NCBI RefSeq assembly: GCF_017377655.1
Contig: NZ_JAFREL010000012.1
Coordinates: 19,764-83,763, forward strand
DNA: 64,000 nt
Source of the DNA: Candidatus Enterococcus ferrettii
GTDB taxonomy: Bacteria > Bacillota > Bacilli > Lactobacillales > Enterococcaceae
Direction of reading: 5' to 3'
A program made the translations under genes and the position numbers. Under the pieces are notes generated by a model that was not told the origin of the DNA, searched no databases, and worked only from the letters and a program-made list of their open reading frames with translations. Position 1 is the stretch's first letter, and each line of letters begins with the position of its first letter. Positions 47,937 to 57,040 of the stretch are shown piece after piece.

Positions 47937-49046
47937 TTAAAAATAGTATCTAGGAATACGATCAGATAAGAGACAAGGGATTTCATAACTGTTTGTTTTA
48001 GCATATTTCGCTACTTCTTCTACCAAAATCTGCTCCTGTTTACTTTTGCCGATTAAAGTTACTGGTGTTCCTACAGGTACAAAACTGGACAGACGAATCA
48101 TACACTGATCCATACAAATTCGTCCAACAATTGGACAATATTCATCATTGACCAATACAGAAAAACCTTGTAAATTTCTAGTCCATCCATCACCATAACC
48201 AATGGGTACAGTGCCAATCCATTCTTCCTTCTTAGTTACATAAGTCGTTCCGTAGCCGATTCCGTTAGCATGGCTTACCTGCTTTACCTGAACAATTTTT
48301 GAAACCAATTGTAATGCCGGTCTTAATGAAAATGGCAGTCTTCTTGAAATATTGGAAGGGTTTAACCCGTAAGCACCAAGTCCAAAACGAACCGTATTTC
48401 CAATGGCTGCTGAATTATGCCATAGTGTGCTAGCCGTATTACTGCTGTGTATATAAGGCGGGACGTTTTCAAGTCCTTCAACGAATTGCTTAAACCGATT
48501 ATTTTGTTCTGCCCAATACCTGCTATCGGAATCATCAGCAGTAGCAAAATGTGTAAAAATCCCTTCCAGAAATAGTCCTTTTTCTGCGTTGGTCAAAGCT
48601 ACCGCTTGAAAGAATTCCTGCTTATTCAAAAATCCAATCCGTCCCATTCCAGTATCCAGCTTCAAATGAATAAATAGTCTCTCTCGATCTTTTAGTAGTT
48701 TCACCGCTTGCTGCAGCCAGGAAAGACTGGATACCGTGATTGACAGTTGATAATTGATGAGGATGGGTACATATCTCACATCAACAATTCCCAAGATAAG
48801 AATCGGACCTGCAATTCCGGCCTTTCTAAGAAGAATTCCTTCATCTATCGTGGCAACACAACTACCCACAGCTCCAGCTTTTAAAGCTGCTTTAGCCGTT
48901 TCAACGGCACCGTGACCATACCCATCGGCCTTAACTACTACAAACATTTTTTTATCTCCAATATAGTGAAGGCAAGACTGTATATTTTGCTCAATTGCTT
49001 TAATATCGATCAATATCCTAGTTGGCCGATGATAAGAAGCTTCCAT
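47937..49046 (-). CDS. Alanine racemase (copy A), co-transcribed with the LevR-like regulator
   Basis: 369 residues, fold-type III PLP enzyme. PLP-lysine in VVVKADGYGHG; catalytic Tyr in GYGTTYVTKKE; HSSNTAST, VRFGLGAYG and GRICMDQCMIRL match alanine racemases. Interconverts L- and D-alanine. Start ATG with AAAGGAGGGG upstream. It lies 12 bases behind the regulator, so it is in the regulator's transcript rather than near ddl or acpS where the housekeeping gene usually lies; housekeeping status is unclear. Confidence 0.92.
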   Translation of the reverse strand: MEASYHRPTRILIDIKAIEQNIQSCLHYIGDKKMFVVVKADGYGHGAVETAKAALKAGAVGSCVATIDEGILLRKAGIAGPILILGIVDVRYVPILINYQLSITVSSLSWLQQAVKLLKDRERLFIHLKLDTGMGRIGFLNKQEFFQAVALTNAEKGLFLEGIFTHFATADDSDSRYWAEQNNRFKQFVEGLENVPPYIHSSNTASTLWHNSAAIGNTVRFGLGAYGLNPSNISRRLPFSLRPALQLVSKIVQVKQVSHANGIGYGTTYVTKKEEWIGTVPIGYGDGWTRNLQGFSVLVNDEYCPIVGRICMDQCMIRLSSFVPVGTPVTLIGKSKQEQILVEEVAKYAKTNSYEIPCLLSDRIPRYYF

Positions 49047-49058
49047 GCTTCCCCTCCT

Positions 49059-51407
49059 TTAGCTGAACACTTCTGGATTTGTACTAAATATTTCTGATAG
49101 ACGAACGATTTCATCAATTACCACTTGCGTACCGAACACTTCATTTAGTATTTGAACATTTTTCTCGATGGACTGGTACAAAGATAAATTTCTCTCGATG
49201 ACGGCGGAAATATTTCTCATTTTTAACGGTTCTCTACGAATAGCACGCTCAATCATAAAGGAGCAATGGAAGACAAAACGCAGCTTTAAATTCTCTTTAT
49301 ACGTAATTTTTTCCTCTTCTAAAATATTGGCAAATACAGTCTCACAAACAGTTACAACTTTTTCCGGATCAAGAAAGGTCAGGGATTCAGATAATATTTT
49401 ATAGGTTGAATCTGCTTTACTAATAGTTTTGATTCGAAACGTTCGATTGTCTGTACTGACTAAGTTTTGAACATCTTCTATTGTGGTTTCAGTATCTGAA
49501 CAAATTTGGCAAACCTGGTTCAGTAAAGGTAATGAGATGGGTGAAATATTTATCAAAGCATTCGGTAAGTTTTCCGATAGAATTTGTGCAATTGAAGATA
49601 GCGGCTCTACATCGGTTAACAGGACCACACCTTTTCCAGCGTCTACTTCATTGATTTTCTGACTAACCTCCGTTAAGAAAGCCGTAAACTTCATCCCTTG
49701 ATAGTCTGATTTATAATTTAAATAATCGTAACGGCAGTCATAGCCTCTCGTTTTGATCGATGAAATATATTTTTCAGCAATATCCTTTCCATGGCAAATA
49801 ACTAAGATAGAAACCCTGGCCGCTGCAAAGCTTTCATCTGTTTTATAAATTAACAGTTGCTGAAGAAAATGAATCATTTCATTCGGGATGGTCTTGTAAC
49901 GTTTTTCAAAAAACAGCAAAAATAGCTGAAGTTTTTTTGCAATCTCACTTGGCTTTTTATCCTCTTCTATATAGAAAGGTAAGTTGTCCAATTTCTTATG
50001 TTTGCCTAAAAATAGCTGCTGCAGTTCATTTGTTACTGCCTTAATCTCTACTAAAGAAAATTCAGTTGGCATTAATCTTACCACTTCTTTATGAAGCGTC
50101 GGGTCAATCTTTAATTCTAAGACTTCCGCAGATTGTTCATCCATCGTATGGAAGAAATGGTGAATATATTTTGTTAAGGAGATTTTATCCAAGGACAAAA
50201 TCGAAATGCGCCCCTCTTCATCCACCGGCAAGTTCTCAATTAACGTATACGCTTCATTTTTCACTTGTGGAATGAAATATAAACGATCTGACTTCCAAAT
50301 ACTATTGACTTGACGAATTTCTGATAAGATTTCCGAAACCTTTGATATATGATTTAAAACCTCGTCTGACAATTCATCATAGGAAATGCGCAATAACTTG
50401 CTGCCTTCCTGTTCAGCCTTATGTTTGGTTTTGGCAACAGTTCGTTCCAATTCATTCTCTAATTCAAAAAAGTTTTGCTGATATTTTGAAGCGATCAAAC
50501 AATTTAAAACAGCTACTGGACATTCAATCGATAGTTGAATCGTGTCTGATTCATTTTGCAGAAACTGCAGAATAAATTGTGTTTTTTCTTTCAGTGTCCG
50601 TTCATCAAAAGTCGGAATCGCATACGTGTGATTCAAAAATAATTCAGTATGATTTTCTTCCAATTCAGCAGCTTGATAGTGAAAGAAAACGATTAATTTA
50701 CCTGTCGAAGCAAAGTACTCTCTTTCAAAACATTCTAACCAAGCTTGAAGCCAGCGTTTTCGCGGTATATTCAACAAATCAATACCATGAATAACTAAAA
50801 CTAAATTTTCAAAATCAGCAGTGTCTCGCTCTACTTGAGCAAAAAAATCTTGCCAAAGCTGATCGTCACAAGCGATCAATTGCCAGTTCAGTTCAAAAAT
50901 TTTGGTGGCCTGCCGATCCAATTCTCTGAATTGATTAATCAAGAAATATTTTCCAGTGCAAGGGGCACCATAAAGCAAAATTCGTTTAGATCGGAAGGCA
51001 TAATTGAACTGAATAGCCATTTCACTAGTCATCTTATGCAGCGTTTCATTGGGCATTCCACCAATGATCTGGGGAACATTTATCAATTTTGTGGCCTTAT
51101 CCGTTTTTAAATAGTTCCAAATAGTGTCCTCTTTTGAAATAACTGAAGGAATAAAAATCTGGCTATAAAGTGTTTTGATACATTCTCGATGCAAATAGTA
51201 CGTGGGTCTCCCCTCAATTTTAATCAATAGATTTTCTCGCCAAAGTTCGTTCAGCATTCGTGAAACGTTGGCTCGATGAATATCTAAATCAACAGAAAGT
51301 GTAATAGCATCTGTTTCAAAGTCAGTCGTTCGTTTGTTCTCCAACGCAAAATATGTTTTCTCATAAAGATAATTTAAATAACGTTTTTTCGAATTTGAAA
51401 CAGTCAT
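49059..51407 (-). CDS. LevR/DgaR-like transcriptional regulator with degenerate AAA+ domain
   Basis: About 782 residues. The N-terminal helix-turn-helix HRANVSRMLNELWRENLLIKIEGRP matches LevR-type sigma-54 regulators. The AAA+ region keeps a P-loop-like GAPCTGKYFLI but lacks GAFTGA, and the Walker B Asp-Glu is replaced (LVIHGIDLL). A segment at about 375-490 has PRD character, then an EIIA-Man-like region (SILVICHGKDIAEKYISSI) and a C-terminal PRD. Start at 51407 (M6 of a longer frame) is uncertain. It lies between the transporter operon, which it probably controls, and an alanine racemase. Confidence 0.85.
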   Translation of the reverse strand: MTVSNSKKRYLNYLYEKTYFALENKRTTDFETDAITLSVDLDIHRANVSRMLNELWRENLLIKIEGRPTYYLHRECIKTLYSQIFIPSVISKEDTIWNYLKTDKATKLINVPQIIGGMPNETLHKMTSEMAIQFNYAFRSKRILLYGAPCTGKYFLINQFRELDRQATKIFELNWQLIACDDQLWQDFFAQVERDTADFENLVLVIHGIDLLNIPRKRWLQAWLECFEREYFASTGKLIVFFHYQAAELEENHTELFLNHTYAIPTFDERTLKEKTQFILQFLQNESDTIQLSIECPVAVLNCLIASKYQQNFFELENELERTVAKTKHKAEQEGSKLLRISYDELSDEVLNHISKVSEILSEIRQVNSIWKSDRLYFIPQVKNEAYTLIENLPVDEEGRISILSLDKISLTKYIHHFFHTMDEQSAEVLELKIDPTLHKEVVRLMPTEFSLVEIKAVTNELQQLFLGKHKKLDNLPFYIEEDKKPSEIAKKLQLFLLFFEKRYKTIPNEMIHFLQQLLIYKTDESFAAARVSILVICHGKDIAEKYISSIKTRGYDCRYDYLNYKSDYQGMKFTAFLTEVSQKINEVDAGKGVVLLTDVEPLSSIAQILSENLPNALINISPISLPLLNQVCQICSDTETTIEDVQNLVSTDNRTFRIKTISKADSTYKILSESLTFLDPEKVVTVCETVFANILEEEKITYKENLKLRFVFHCSFMIERAIRREPLKMRNISAVIERNLSLYQSIEKNVQILNEVFGTQVVIDEIVRLSEIFSTNPEVFS

Positions 51408-51449
51408 TATAAAGGTCCCCATCCTTTTTTTAAAGTCTTTTTATCACCT

Positions 51450-51455
51450 ATTATA
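51450..51455 (-). promoter_or_regulatory. Possible promoter of the LevR-like regulator
   Basis: A perfect TATAAT on the minus strand, 45 bases before the regulator start; no good -35 at 16-18 bases, so it may be weak or need help. No terminator is visible between the aldolase and the regulator. Confidence 0.35.
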
Positions 51456-51519
51456 GTTGATATTCGACTGCTTCACTACCAGACGAAAAAATTACATACA
51501 CTATTTATCGAGCATTCAA

Positions 51520-52380
51520 CTAAAAGAAGGGATAGCGATTGCTGGAACCACTTAATTGAATTGCTTGTTGCGCAAATTGAACCACCGCTTGTTCCATGTG
51601 CGAGAAGGTATCCAACATATCAGCTTCTGAATACTGTAAAAGATAGTCACGAAGTGCATCAGTACTAGTTTTTGATAAGTCAGAATAGATGTTGATTTTG
51701 TTGATTCCATAAGCGACAGCTTTTTTAAGACTCGCATCATCTAGTCCCGAACCACCATGCAATACTAATGGTACAGTTACTTGCTCTTTTATTTCTGCTA
51801 ATCGAACAAAATCCAATTTAGGTGCGGTATCTTTTGGATAATGTCCATGAGCAGTACCAATAGCAATAGCTAATGCATCCACCTGTGTAGCCTCTACAAA
51901 TCTTTTAGCTTGTGATACGTCAGTCAACAAACCTTGCTCATAATTATCCCCATTACTGGCTTCACCAACATGGCCTAGTTCAGCTTCAACTGAAATTCCT
52001 TGCTGATGTGCAAGCGCGGCAACAATTTGAGTGCGACGTACATTTTCCTCAAAATGCAAGGCAGAACCATCAATCATAATATTGGAAAATCCGCAGTTAA
52101 TTGCTGCGATAATCCCTTCAAGCAGCTCCCCGTGATCGTAGTTAAGAGCGACTGGAATGCTGGCTTTTTCAGCTATAAACCTTACCAAAGAAGAAAAGTA
52201 TGCCATTCCAGGATGCCGCTCAACACTACGAGGGGTAATTTGAATAATAATAGGGGCCCGCTCTTCTTCAGCAGCGCGAACTACACCACGAACCGTTTCT
52301 AAATTCAAACAGTTAACAGCTGCTACTGCATAATTTTCTCTTTGTGCTTCTGATAAAATAGCTTTCATTGATGTGTACAT
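51520..52380 (-). CDS. Class II aldolase (fructose/tagatose-bisphosphate type), last gene of the mannose-PTS operon
   Basis: 287 residues from the ATG at 52380, with GAGGAG nine bases upstream. Class II motifs: NYDHGELLE (Asp, His), VEAELGHVGE, AIGTAHGHYP and LVLHGGSGLDD. Related to the two aldolases at 42.4-44.2 kb but clearly different in sequence. Cleaves a ketose-phosphate to dihydroxyacetone phosphate and an aldehyde; substrate unknown. Follows the dehydrogenase with a one-base gap. Confidence 0.88.
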   Translation of the reverse strand: MYTSMKAILSEAQRENYAVAAVNCLNLETVRGVVRAAEEERAPIIIQITPRSVERHPGMAYFSSLVRFIAEKASIPVALNYDHGELLEGIIAAINCGFSNIMIDGSALHFEENVRRTQIVAALAHQQGISVEAELGHVGEASNGDNYEQGLLTDVSQAKRFVEATQVDALAIAIGTAHGHYPKDTAPKLDFVRLAEIKEQVTVPLVLHGGSGLDDASLKKAVAYGINKINIYSDLSKTSTDALRDYLLQYSEADMLDTFSHMEQAVVQFAQQAIQLSGSSNRYPFF

Positions 52381-52381
52381 A

Positions 52382-53449
52382 TTAAACGTCTCCTCTCGAT
52401 GAAATGCTGACACTAACACGATAGGTTCCAGGAGTTGCCGCTAATTTAAAGGCTTCTTGTACTTGTTCTAAAGGAAAAATTTTTTCAATCAACGGTTTTA
52501 GCTGTAAACGGCCCGTAGCTAAAATCCGAGCAGCAATCTCAAAATCAAGAAAATCAGCATCAAAGGCGCCAATTAAGGCTGTGCGATTATAATGAAGCTG
52601 ATTCATAGTAGCTGAAATTTCAGGATCAGGGTAACCAGCTGCAAATAATTCTATTTTTCCACCAAATTCTTTCACGATCTTAAAGGCTTGCTCCATAGCA
52701 GCTTGAACACCCACTGCTACAATTACCTGATCCGCTTTGCGCTGATTGGTTTGCTGTTTGATTTTATCTAAGAAGTCTGGTTGACTGCTGTCAATCACTT
52801 GGTAGCCCATGGCTTGTGCTATTGCTATTTTCTGAGGTAAAATTTCTGTTACTAAAACGTTAGCTCCGCAAAATTTAGCAATTTCTGCATTTAGAAGACC
52901 CATTGTCCCAGCTCCTATGACAACTACTGTATCTCCCGGAATGATTCCCAGTTGCTTTATACCTGCATAGACTGTAGCGATTGGTTCTAAAAAAGCGGCT
53001 TCAGCAGGTGGAAGCTCCTTAGTGAATTTGAAGACCGACTGCTTAGGCAATACAAGGTATTCCCCACAAGCAGCTTGACCTTGAAGTCCATCCGATTGAA
53101 TTTTGTTGAACCCCTTCTTCTCAGGATCACTTAACGTTTGACCCATTAAACTTTGCCGAGAAGCTGGATTAAATTCATAACAGCCGCCAACAAAATCGCC
53201 AATAGTAAATTCGAATACTTCTGGTCCTACTTCCACGACTGTTCCCGACCACTCGTGACCAAAAGCCCAAGGTAGGGTTCGATTGGTTCGTTTCCCTGTC
53301 CATATTCCATATTCCGAAGTACATAAATTGCAAGCATGAACCTTTATCAGTACTTCATTTTCTTTAATGGCAGGAATCTGCCTGACAATAATTTCTGCCT
53401 TCTCAACTTCTTTAATTACAGCTGTTCGATTCTCTCTAACTTTCCCCAT
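52382..53449 (-). CDS. Zinc-dependent alcohol/polyol dehydrogenase
   Basis: 355 residues, medium-chain dehydrogenase family. GroES-like domain with Cys (NLCTSEYG), His-Glu (FGHEWSG) and Glu in AFLEPIATVYAG as catalytic zinc ligands; Rossmann motif VVIGAGTMGLLNAEI with VTEILPQK. The four-Cys structural-zinc lobe is absent (GGCYEFNPASRQSLMG replaces it). Resembles sorbitol/threonine-type dehydrogenases that oxidise a secondary alcohol. Starts 19 bases after the transaminase gene. Confidence 0.9.
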   Translation of the reverse strand: MGKVRENRTAVIKEVEKAEIIVRQIPAIKENEVLIKVHACNLCTSEYGIWTGKRTNRTLPWAFGHEWSGTVVEVGPEVFEFTIGDFVGGCYEFNPASRQSLMGQTLSDPEKKGFNKIQSDGLQGQAACGEYLVLPKQSVFKFTKELPPAEAAFLEPIATVYAGIKQLGIIPGDTVVVIGAGTMGLLNAEIAKFCGANVLVTEILPQKIAIAQAMGYQVIDSSQPDFLDKIKQQTNQRKADQVIVAVGVQAAMEQAFKIVKEFGGKIELFAAGYPDPEISATMNQLHYNRTALIGAFDADFLDFEIAARILATGRLQLKPLIEKIFPLEQVQEAFKLAATPGTYRVSVSISSRGDV

Positions 53450-53467
53450 TTTTTCACTCCTTAGATA

Positions 53468-54328
53468 TTAATCCAAAGCCCCACACTGCTTGATCACTTC
53501 TTGCTCATACAACGATTGAATTTTTTTTGCCAAGCTCCCAGGTCTTCCTTCGCCAATGGTCTTACCATCCAGTTCGACTAAAGAAGCACATTCGCTATTA
53601 GTATCCGTTACTAAAACCTCATCAGCAGCATACAACTCTTCCAAGGTAAAAGGCCGTTCAATATAAGGAATACTATTTTCCAAACAAATGCGGCGAATGA
53701 TTAGTTTAGTAATCCCAGAAAGGATTTTTTCACCCTCAGGATGAGAATAAATGATGCCATCCTTGATCATCAGAACATTACCAGATTTCTCTTCGGTAAC
53801 AATCCCATCTCTTACTAAAACAGCTTTACTAACTCCTCGCATTTGAGCTAAATGCTTCGCGACTGCATTTGCCAATAGATTCAAGGATTTCACCTGACAC
53901 ATCAACCAGCGCTTGTCTGGAACAGCGATACCAGTAACTCCCTGCTCATATAGTTTTAAATTTCTTCGGTTTTCTACGGTGAAACCTGAGAGTACAGGTT
54001 TTTGTTCTTGATAAAAATCAAATCCATGATTTCTCAGTTTCTCATCCCCGCGAGTTATTTGAAAATATACATAGCCATTCATCACCTTGTTTTTCTCTTT
54101 CAGTTCGTGTAATAGCAGCTTTAGTTCATCCAACGAGTAGGACAGATTCATGTAAATCTCAGCTGCACCTCGCTGCATCCGCTCTAGGTGTTCATCAAGA
54201 GTGAAGAATTTCCCATTGTAGATTTTCACCACTTCATAAAGTCCATCACCAAATTGGTACCCGCGATCCTGCAAATTAATCTGAATTGCTTCTTTCTGTA
54301 CAATGTTGCCCTTCCAAATATAGTACAT
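53468..54328 (-). CDS. dat: D-amino-acid aminotransferase (fold-type IV PLP)
   Basis: 286 residues from the ATG at 54328 (GGAGGAAAAGAAC upstream). Matches D-alanine aminotransferases: INLQDRGYQFGDGLYEVVKIYNG, the PLP-lysine in CQVKSLNLLANAVAK, and EKSGNVLMIKDGII, ILSGITKLIIRRI, VLVTDTNSECASL. Moves the amino group between a D-amino acid and a 2-keto acid (D-Ala + 2-oxoglutarate to pyruvate + D-Glu in the known enzyme). The SGT-like binding motif is altered (SGN), so substrate may differ. Confidence 0.92.
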   Translation of the reverse strand: MYYIWKGNIVQKEAIQINLQDRGYQFGDGLYEVVKIYNGKFFTLDEHLERMQRGAAEIYMNLSYSLDELKLLLHELKEKNKVMNGYVYFQITRGDEKLRNHGFDFYQEQKPVLSGFTVENRRNLKLYEQGVTGIAVPDKRWLMCQVKSLNLLANAVAKHLAQMRGVSKAVLVRDGIVTEEKSGNVLMIKDGIIYSHPEGEKILSGITKLIIRRICLENSIPYIERPFTLEELYAADEVLVTDTNSECASLVELDGKTIGEGRPGSLAKKIQSLYEQEVIKQCGALD

Positions 54329-54433
54329 GTTCTTTTCCTCCAAACTGAAATAGAATAGCCATAGTGAAGGTACCCTTCTGACCTTTGTCAATCAAGGACA
54401 ACACTATGACTTCGTAAATGCAATATTTCACAC

Positions 54434-55066
54434 CTAAACTTTTTGAACTAACTTCATTTTTTCATGTAACAATTTTGCATTGCGAGTAATTTCTTCGGTA
54501 GTTCCTCTTGTTAGCAGTCCACCTAAGCCAACACAATCTACTCCACTCTCAAACCACTCTTGGATATTCTCTAAATTAGCTCCTCCAGAGGCTAAAATCG
54601 GCATTTCCGGCATAGGTGTTTTAAAGACCTTGACCAGCTGTGACCCATAAAAATTCGAAATCGGAAAAGCTTTAATAAACGAAGCTCCGTATTCCAAAGC
54701 CTCTACAGCTTCGGTAAAGCTAGTACAGCCGGGAGCATAAGGAACCTGGTAACGGTTAGACATCTTGGCAACTTTCTTACTAAAAGTTGGAGCAATAATG
54801 AAATCCGCCCCTTTTAAAATAGCTGATCGAGCCGTCTCACTATCCAAAACAGTACCTGCTCCAACTAATAAACGCCCCAGATATTTTTGCTTTAGGCAGT
54901 TAATTATTTCACCAGCATTATTATTGGTGTAACTAATTTCGATCACATCAATCCCACCTGCTAAACAACCATCCGCAATTTCATAAGCCCGTTCTTTCGT
55001 TTCTACCCGAACGATCGCCATTAATCCAGTACGCGCAATTCGAGTGACTGTTTCATTTTTTTTCAC
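54434..55066 (-). CDS. 2-dehydro-3-deoxy-phosphogluconate (KDPG/KHG-type) aldolase
   Basis: 210 residues, TIM barrel class I aldolase. Schiff-base Lys in SFIKAFPISN, Glu in VIEISYTN, and GAGTVLDSETA, APTFSKKV, APGCTSFTEA and ASGGANLEN match the Eda/DgaF family. Cleaves a 2-keto-3-deoxy aldonate phosphate to pyruvate and an aldehyde phosphate. GTG start at 55066 has GAAGGAAAGAGAA just before and gives a 14-base overlap with the racemase; a longer frame extends further in. Confidence 0.92.
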   Translation of the reverse strand: MKKNETVTRIARTGLMAIVRVETKERAYEIADGCLAGGIDVIEISYTNNNAGEIINCLKQKYLGRLLVGAGTVLDSETARSAILKGADFIIAPTFSKKVAKMSNRYQVPYAPGCTSFTEAVEALEYGASFIKAFPISNFYGSQLVKVFKTPMPEMPILASGGANLENIQEWFESGVDCVGLGGLLTRGTTEEITRNAKLLHEKMKLVQKV

Positions 55067-56183
55067 TTCTCTTTCCTTCTTTCCTGTAAATTCTGGGTAC
55101 TCGTTGACCAATAGAAGTAAACAGTTCTCCAGCAGTGGACTGTATTTTTTTACCAAGAAAATACGGATTGCTTTGTTTACCAATTAATTCCGCATAACAA
55201 CCTGCTTTAATTTTAGGCAGTGAGGTAAGATCGACAATCAGATAATCCATACAAATTTTACCGATGATTTTGGCTGGCTGATCAGAAAAATAAACCTCAG
55301 TATTGGTATTATTACCTAATGAACGAAAATAACCATCGCCAAAGCCAACCGTTAAAACGCCTATTCGCATGTCAGCTGGTGCTTCGAAAGTACGACCGTA
55401 ACTGACTGTTTCACCTTTTTTTATTTCTTTAGTTAAGATCAGTCGTGCTTGCCAAGAAAGTGCCAGTGAAATTGACAAAGCAGCGCTATCAGTTGGAGAA
55501 GCAATGCCATATAAATAGACACCTACTCTCACCATATCCATGTGCATTTCCGGGTACAGCAGCATCGCTTTACTATTGCAGCAATGTCTAAGCCCTACTT
55601 CAATGCCTAAATTGGACAAACTTTGACAAATCCTTTGGAAATTCTGATATTGCTTTAAAGTAAATTCACGATCCTCACCAGCAGCCGGGAAATGTGTATA
55701 AATCCCCGTAAACTGAATCCCCTTCAGTTGGTATAAAGAAACGAACTTTGACAGTTCAGTACTCGTTAATTTTTCTCCTAATCGATTAAAACCAGTATCG
55801 ATTTTCAAATGCATATCCAGTTGGCAACTCTCAGTAAGACAATATTCATTGACTGCTAGAATATATTCTTCTGAAAATCCACTCACTGTAAGCTTCAATT
55901 GACTGGCTCGTCTAATTTGCGACAAAGGAACGTAACCTAAAACTAATATTGGTTGATCGATTCCGATTGATCGTAAATCCGCACCTTCTTCAAAGCTGGT
56001 TACCGCAAACCAGTCGCTGGCAGTTCGAAAAGCTTTGCTTGCTTCTTTTATGCCATGACCGTATCCATCCGCTTTAACGACCGACATTAATTTCACGTTA
56101 TTTGCTAAGGTATCTTTGATTTGTTCAGCATTTTTTCTTAGCCTGCCAGTATCCACTAAAGCAACACATCGACCATCAAACAA
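55053..56183 (-). CDS. Alanine racemase homologue (copy B)
   Basis: 376 residues, fold-type III PLP. VVKADGYGHG with the PLP Lys, VSYGRTFEAP (Tyr), IGKICMDYLIVDL and MVRVGVYLYG match alanine racemases; RHCCNSKAML is unusual where NSAA is common. TTG start with AAGAAGG upstream. Sits between EIID and the KDPG aldolase inside the sugar operon, so its substrate may be a D- or L-amino acid or amino-acid-like product rather than only alanine. Confidence 0.9.
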   Translation of the reverse strand: MFDGRCVALVDTGRLRKNAEQIKDTLANNVKLMSVVKADGYGHGIKEASKAFRTASDWFAVTSFEEGADLRSIGIDQPILVLGYVPLSQIRRASQLKLTVSGFSEEYILAVNEYCLTESCQLDMHLKIDTGFNRLGEKLTSTELSKFVSLYQLKGIQFTGIYTHFPAAGEDREFTLKQYQNFQRICQSLSNLGIEVGLRHCCNSKAMLLYPEMHMDMVRVGVYLYGIASPTDSAALSISLALSWQARLILTKEIKKGETVSYGRTFEAPADMRIGVLTVGFGDGYFRSLGNNTNTEVYFSDQPAKIIGKICMDYLIVDLTSLPKIKAGCYAELIGKQSNPYFLGKKIQSTAGELFTSIGQRVPRIYRKEGKRSEKK

Positions 56184-56200
56184 GGGTTTGCCTTCTTTCC

Positions 56201-57040
56201 TTAAAAGAATCCTACCAACACACCTGCTAAACTAATTGCTAAGAAAATCAATAGAATTTTTGTGGTAGAGAATTTCTTATTCAATAAATACACACAGAAC
56301 AACGTAGCTAACAGCGGCAATATTTTCAGCAAAATGGCATCAAAGAAATCAGCCTGTAAGTCAATTGCACTACCTTTACCTATAGTGAACTTAGCACTGG
56401 TCGTTAATGAAACATAATTAGCAGTTAATGCCCCCAAGGTCATCGTCCCCAGAACAGTTGTGAAGCGAGTGATTTTATTTAGCAACCCACCCTTGAAAAT
56501 TTCTTGAACGCCTTCTTTCCCTCGCGTATAAGCTGTCTTGAAAATCCAACGAGATAGCGGCCAGAACAAAGCTACTAATATCCCTTCCAATAGGAAAGGT
56601 GCCAGCAGATTACCTTCACGACCCAAGCTGATACAAAAACCAACCACAATTGGGGCAATCGTTCCTGCTCGCAATGAATCACCTAAACCCGCTAGTGGTC
56701 CCATTAATCCAGTCTTGATATTATTAATCACTTCGTCAGAAACTGGTACACCATTTGCTCGTTCTTCTTCTAATGCCAAAGTAACACCATGAATAGCCAA
56801 TCCAAAATAAGGCTCCGTATTAAAAAATTGCATGTGTCGCTGACACGCAGCAATCATTTCTTCTTGGTCATCACCATATAGTTTCACAATCGCTGGACTG
56901 ATAGCGTGCAGGAACCCAGAGGCTTGCAAACGCTCATAATTGTAACAAGCTTCTTGGAAGAACAGCCAGTTCCACCAAACTCTGTTCAGTTCTTTTTTTG
57001 TTAGTTTCTTTTCGGTTTTTACTTCCTCCACTGTTTTCAC
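56201..57040 (-). CDS. PTS mannose-family EIID component
   Basis: 279 residues. N-terminal part KKELNRVWWNWLFFQEACYNYERLQASGF and AIHGVTLALEEERANG, TGLMGPLAGLGDSLRAGTI and several C-terminal helices match mannose-family EIID. Forms the membrane channel with EIIC, four bases away. Ends 17 bases before the racemase start. Confidence 0.96.
   Translation of the reverse strand: MKTVEEVKTEKKLTKKELNRVWWNWLFFQEACYNYERLQASGFLHAISPAIVKLYGDDQEEMIAACQRHMQFFNTEPYFGLAIHGVTLALEEERANGVPVSDEVINNIKTGLMGPLAGLGDSLRAGTIAPIVVGFCISLGREGNLLAPFLLEGILVALFWPLSRWIFKTAYTRGKEGVQEIFKGGLLNKITRFTTVLGTMTLGALTANYVSLTTSAKFTIGKGSAIDLQADFFDAILLKILPLLATLFCVYLLNKKFSTTKILLIFLAISLAGVLVGFF

Noticed and set aside
49059..51407. Regulator as a standard sigma-54 activator
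   Set aside because: GAFTGA and Walker B are not visible, so a standard mechanism is not claimed.
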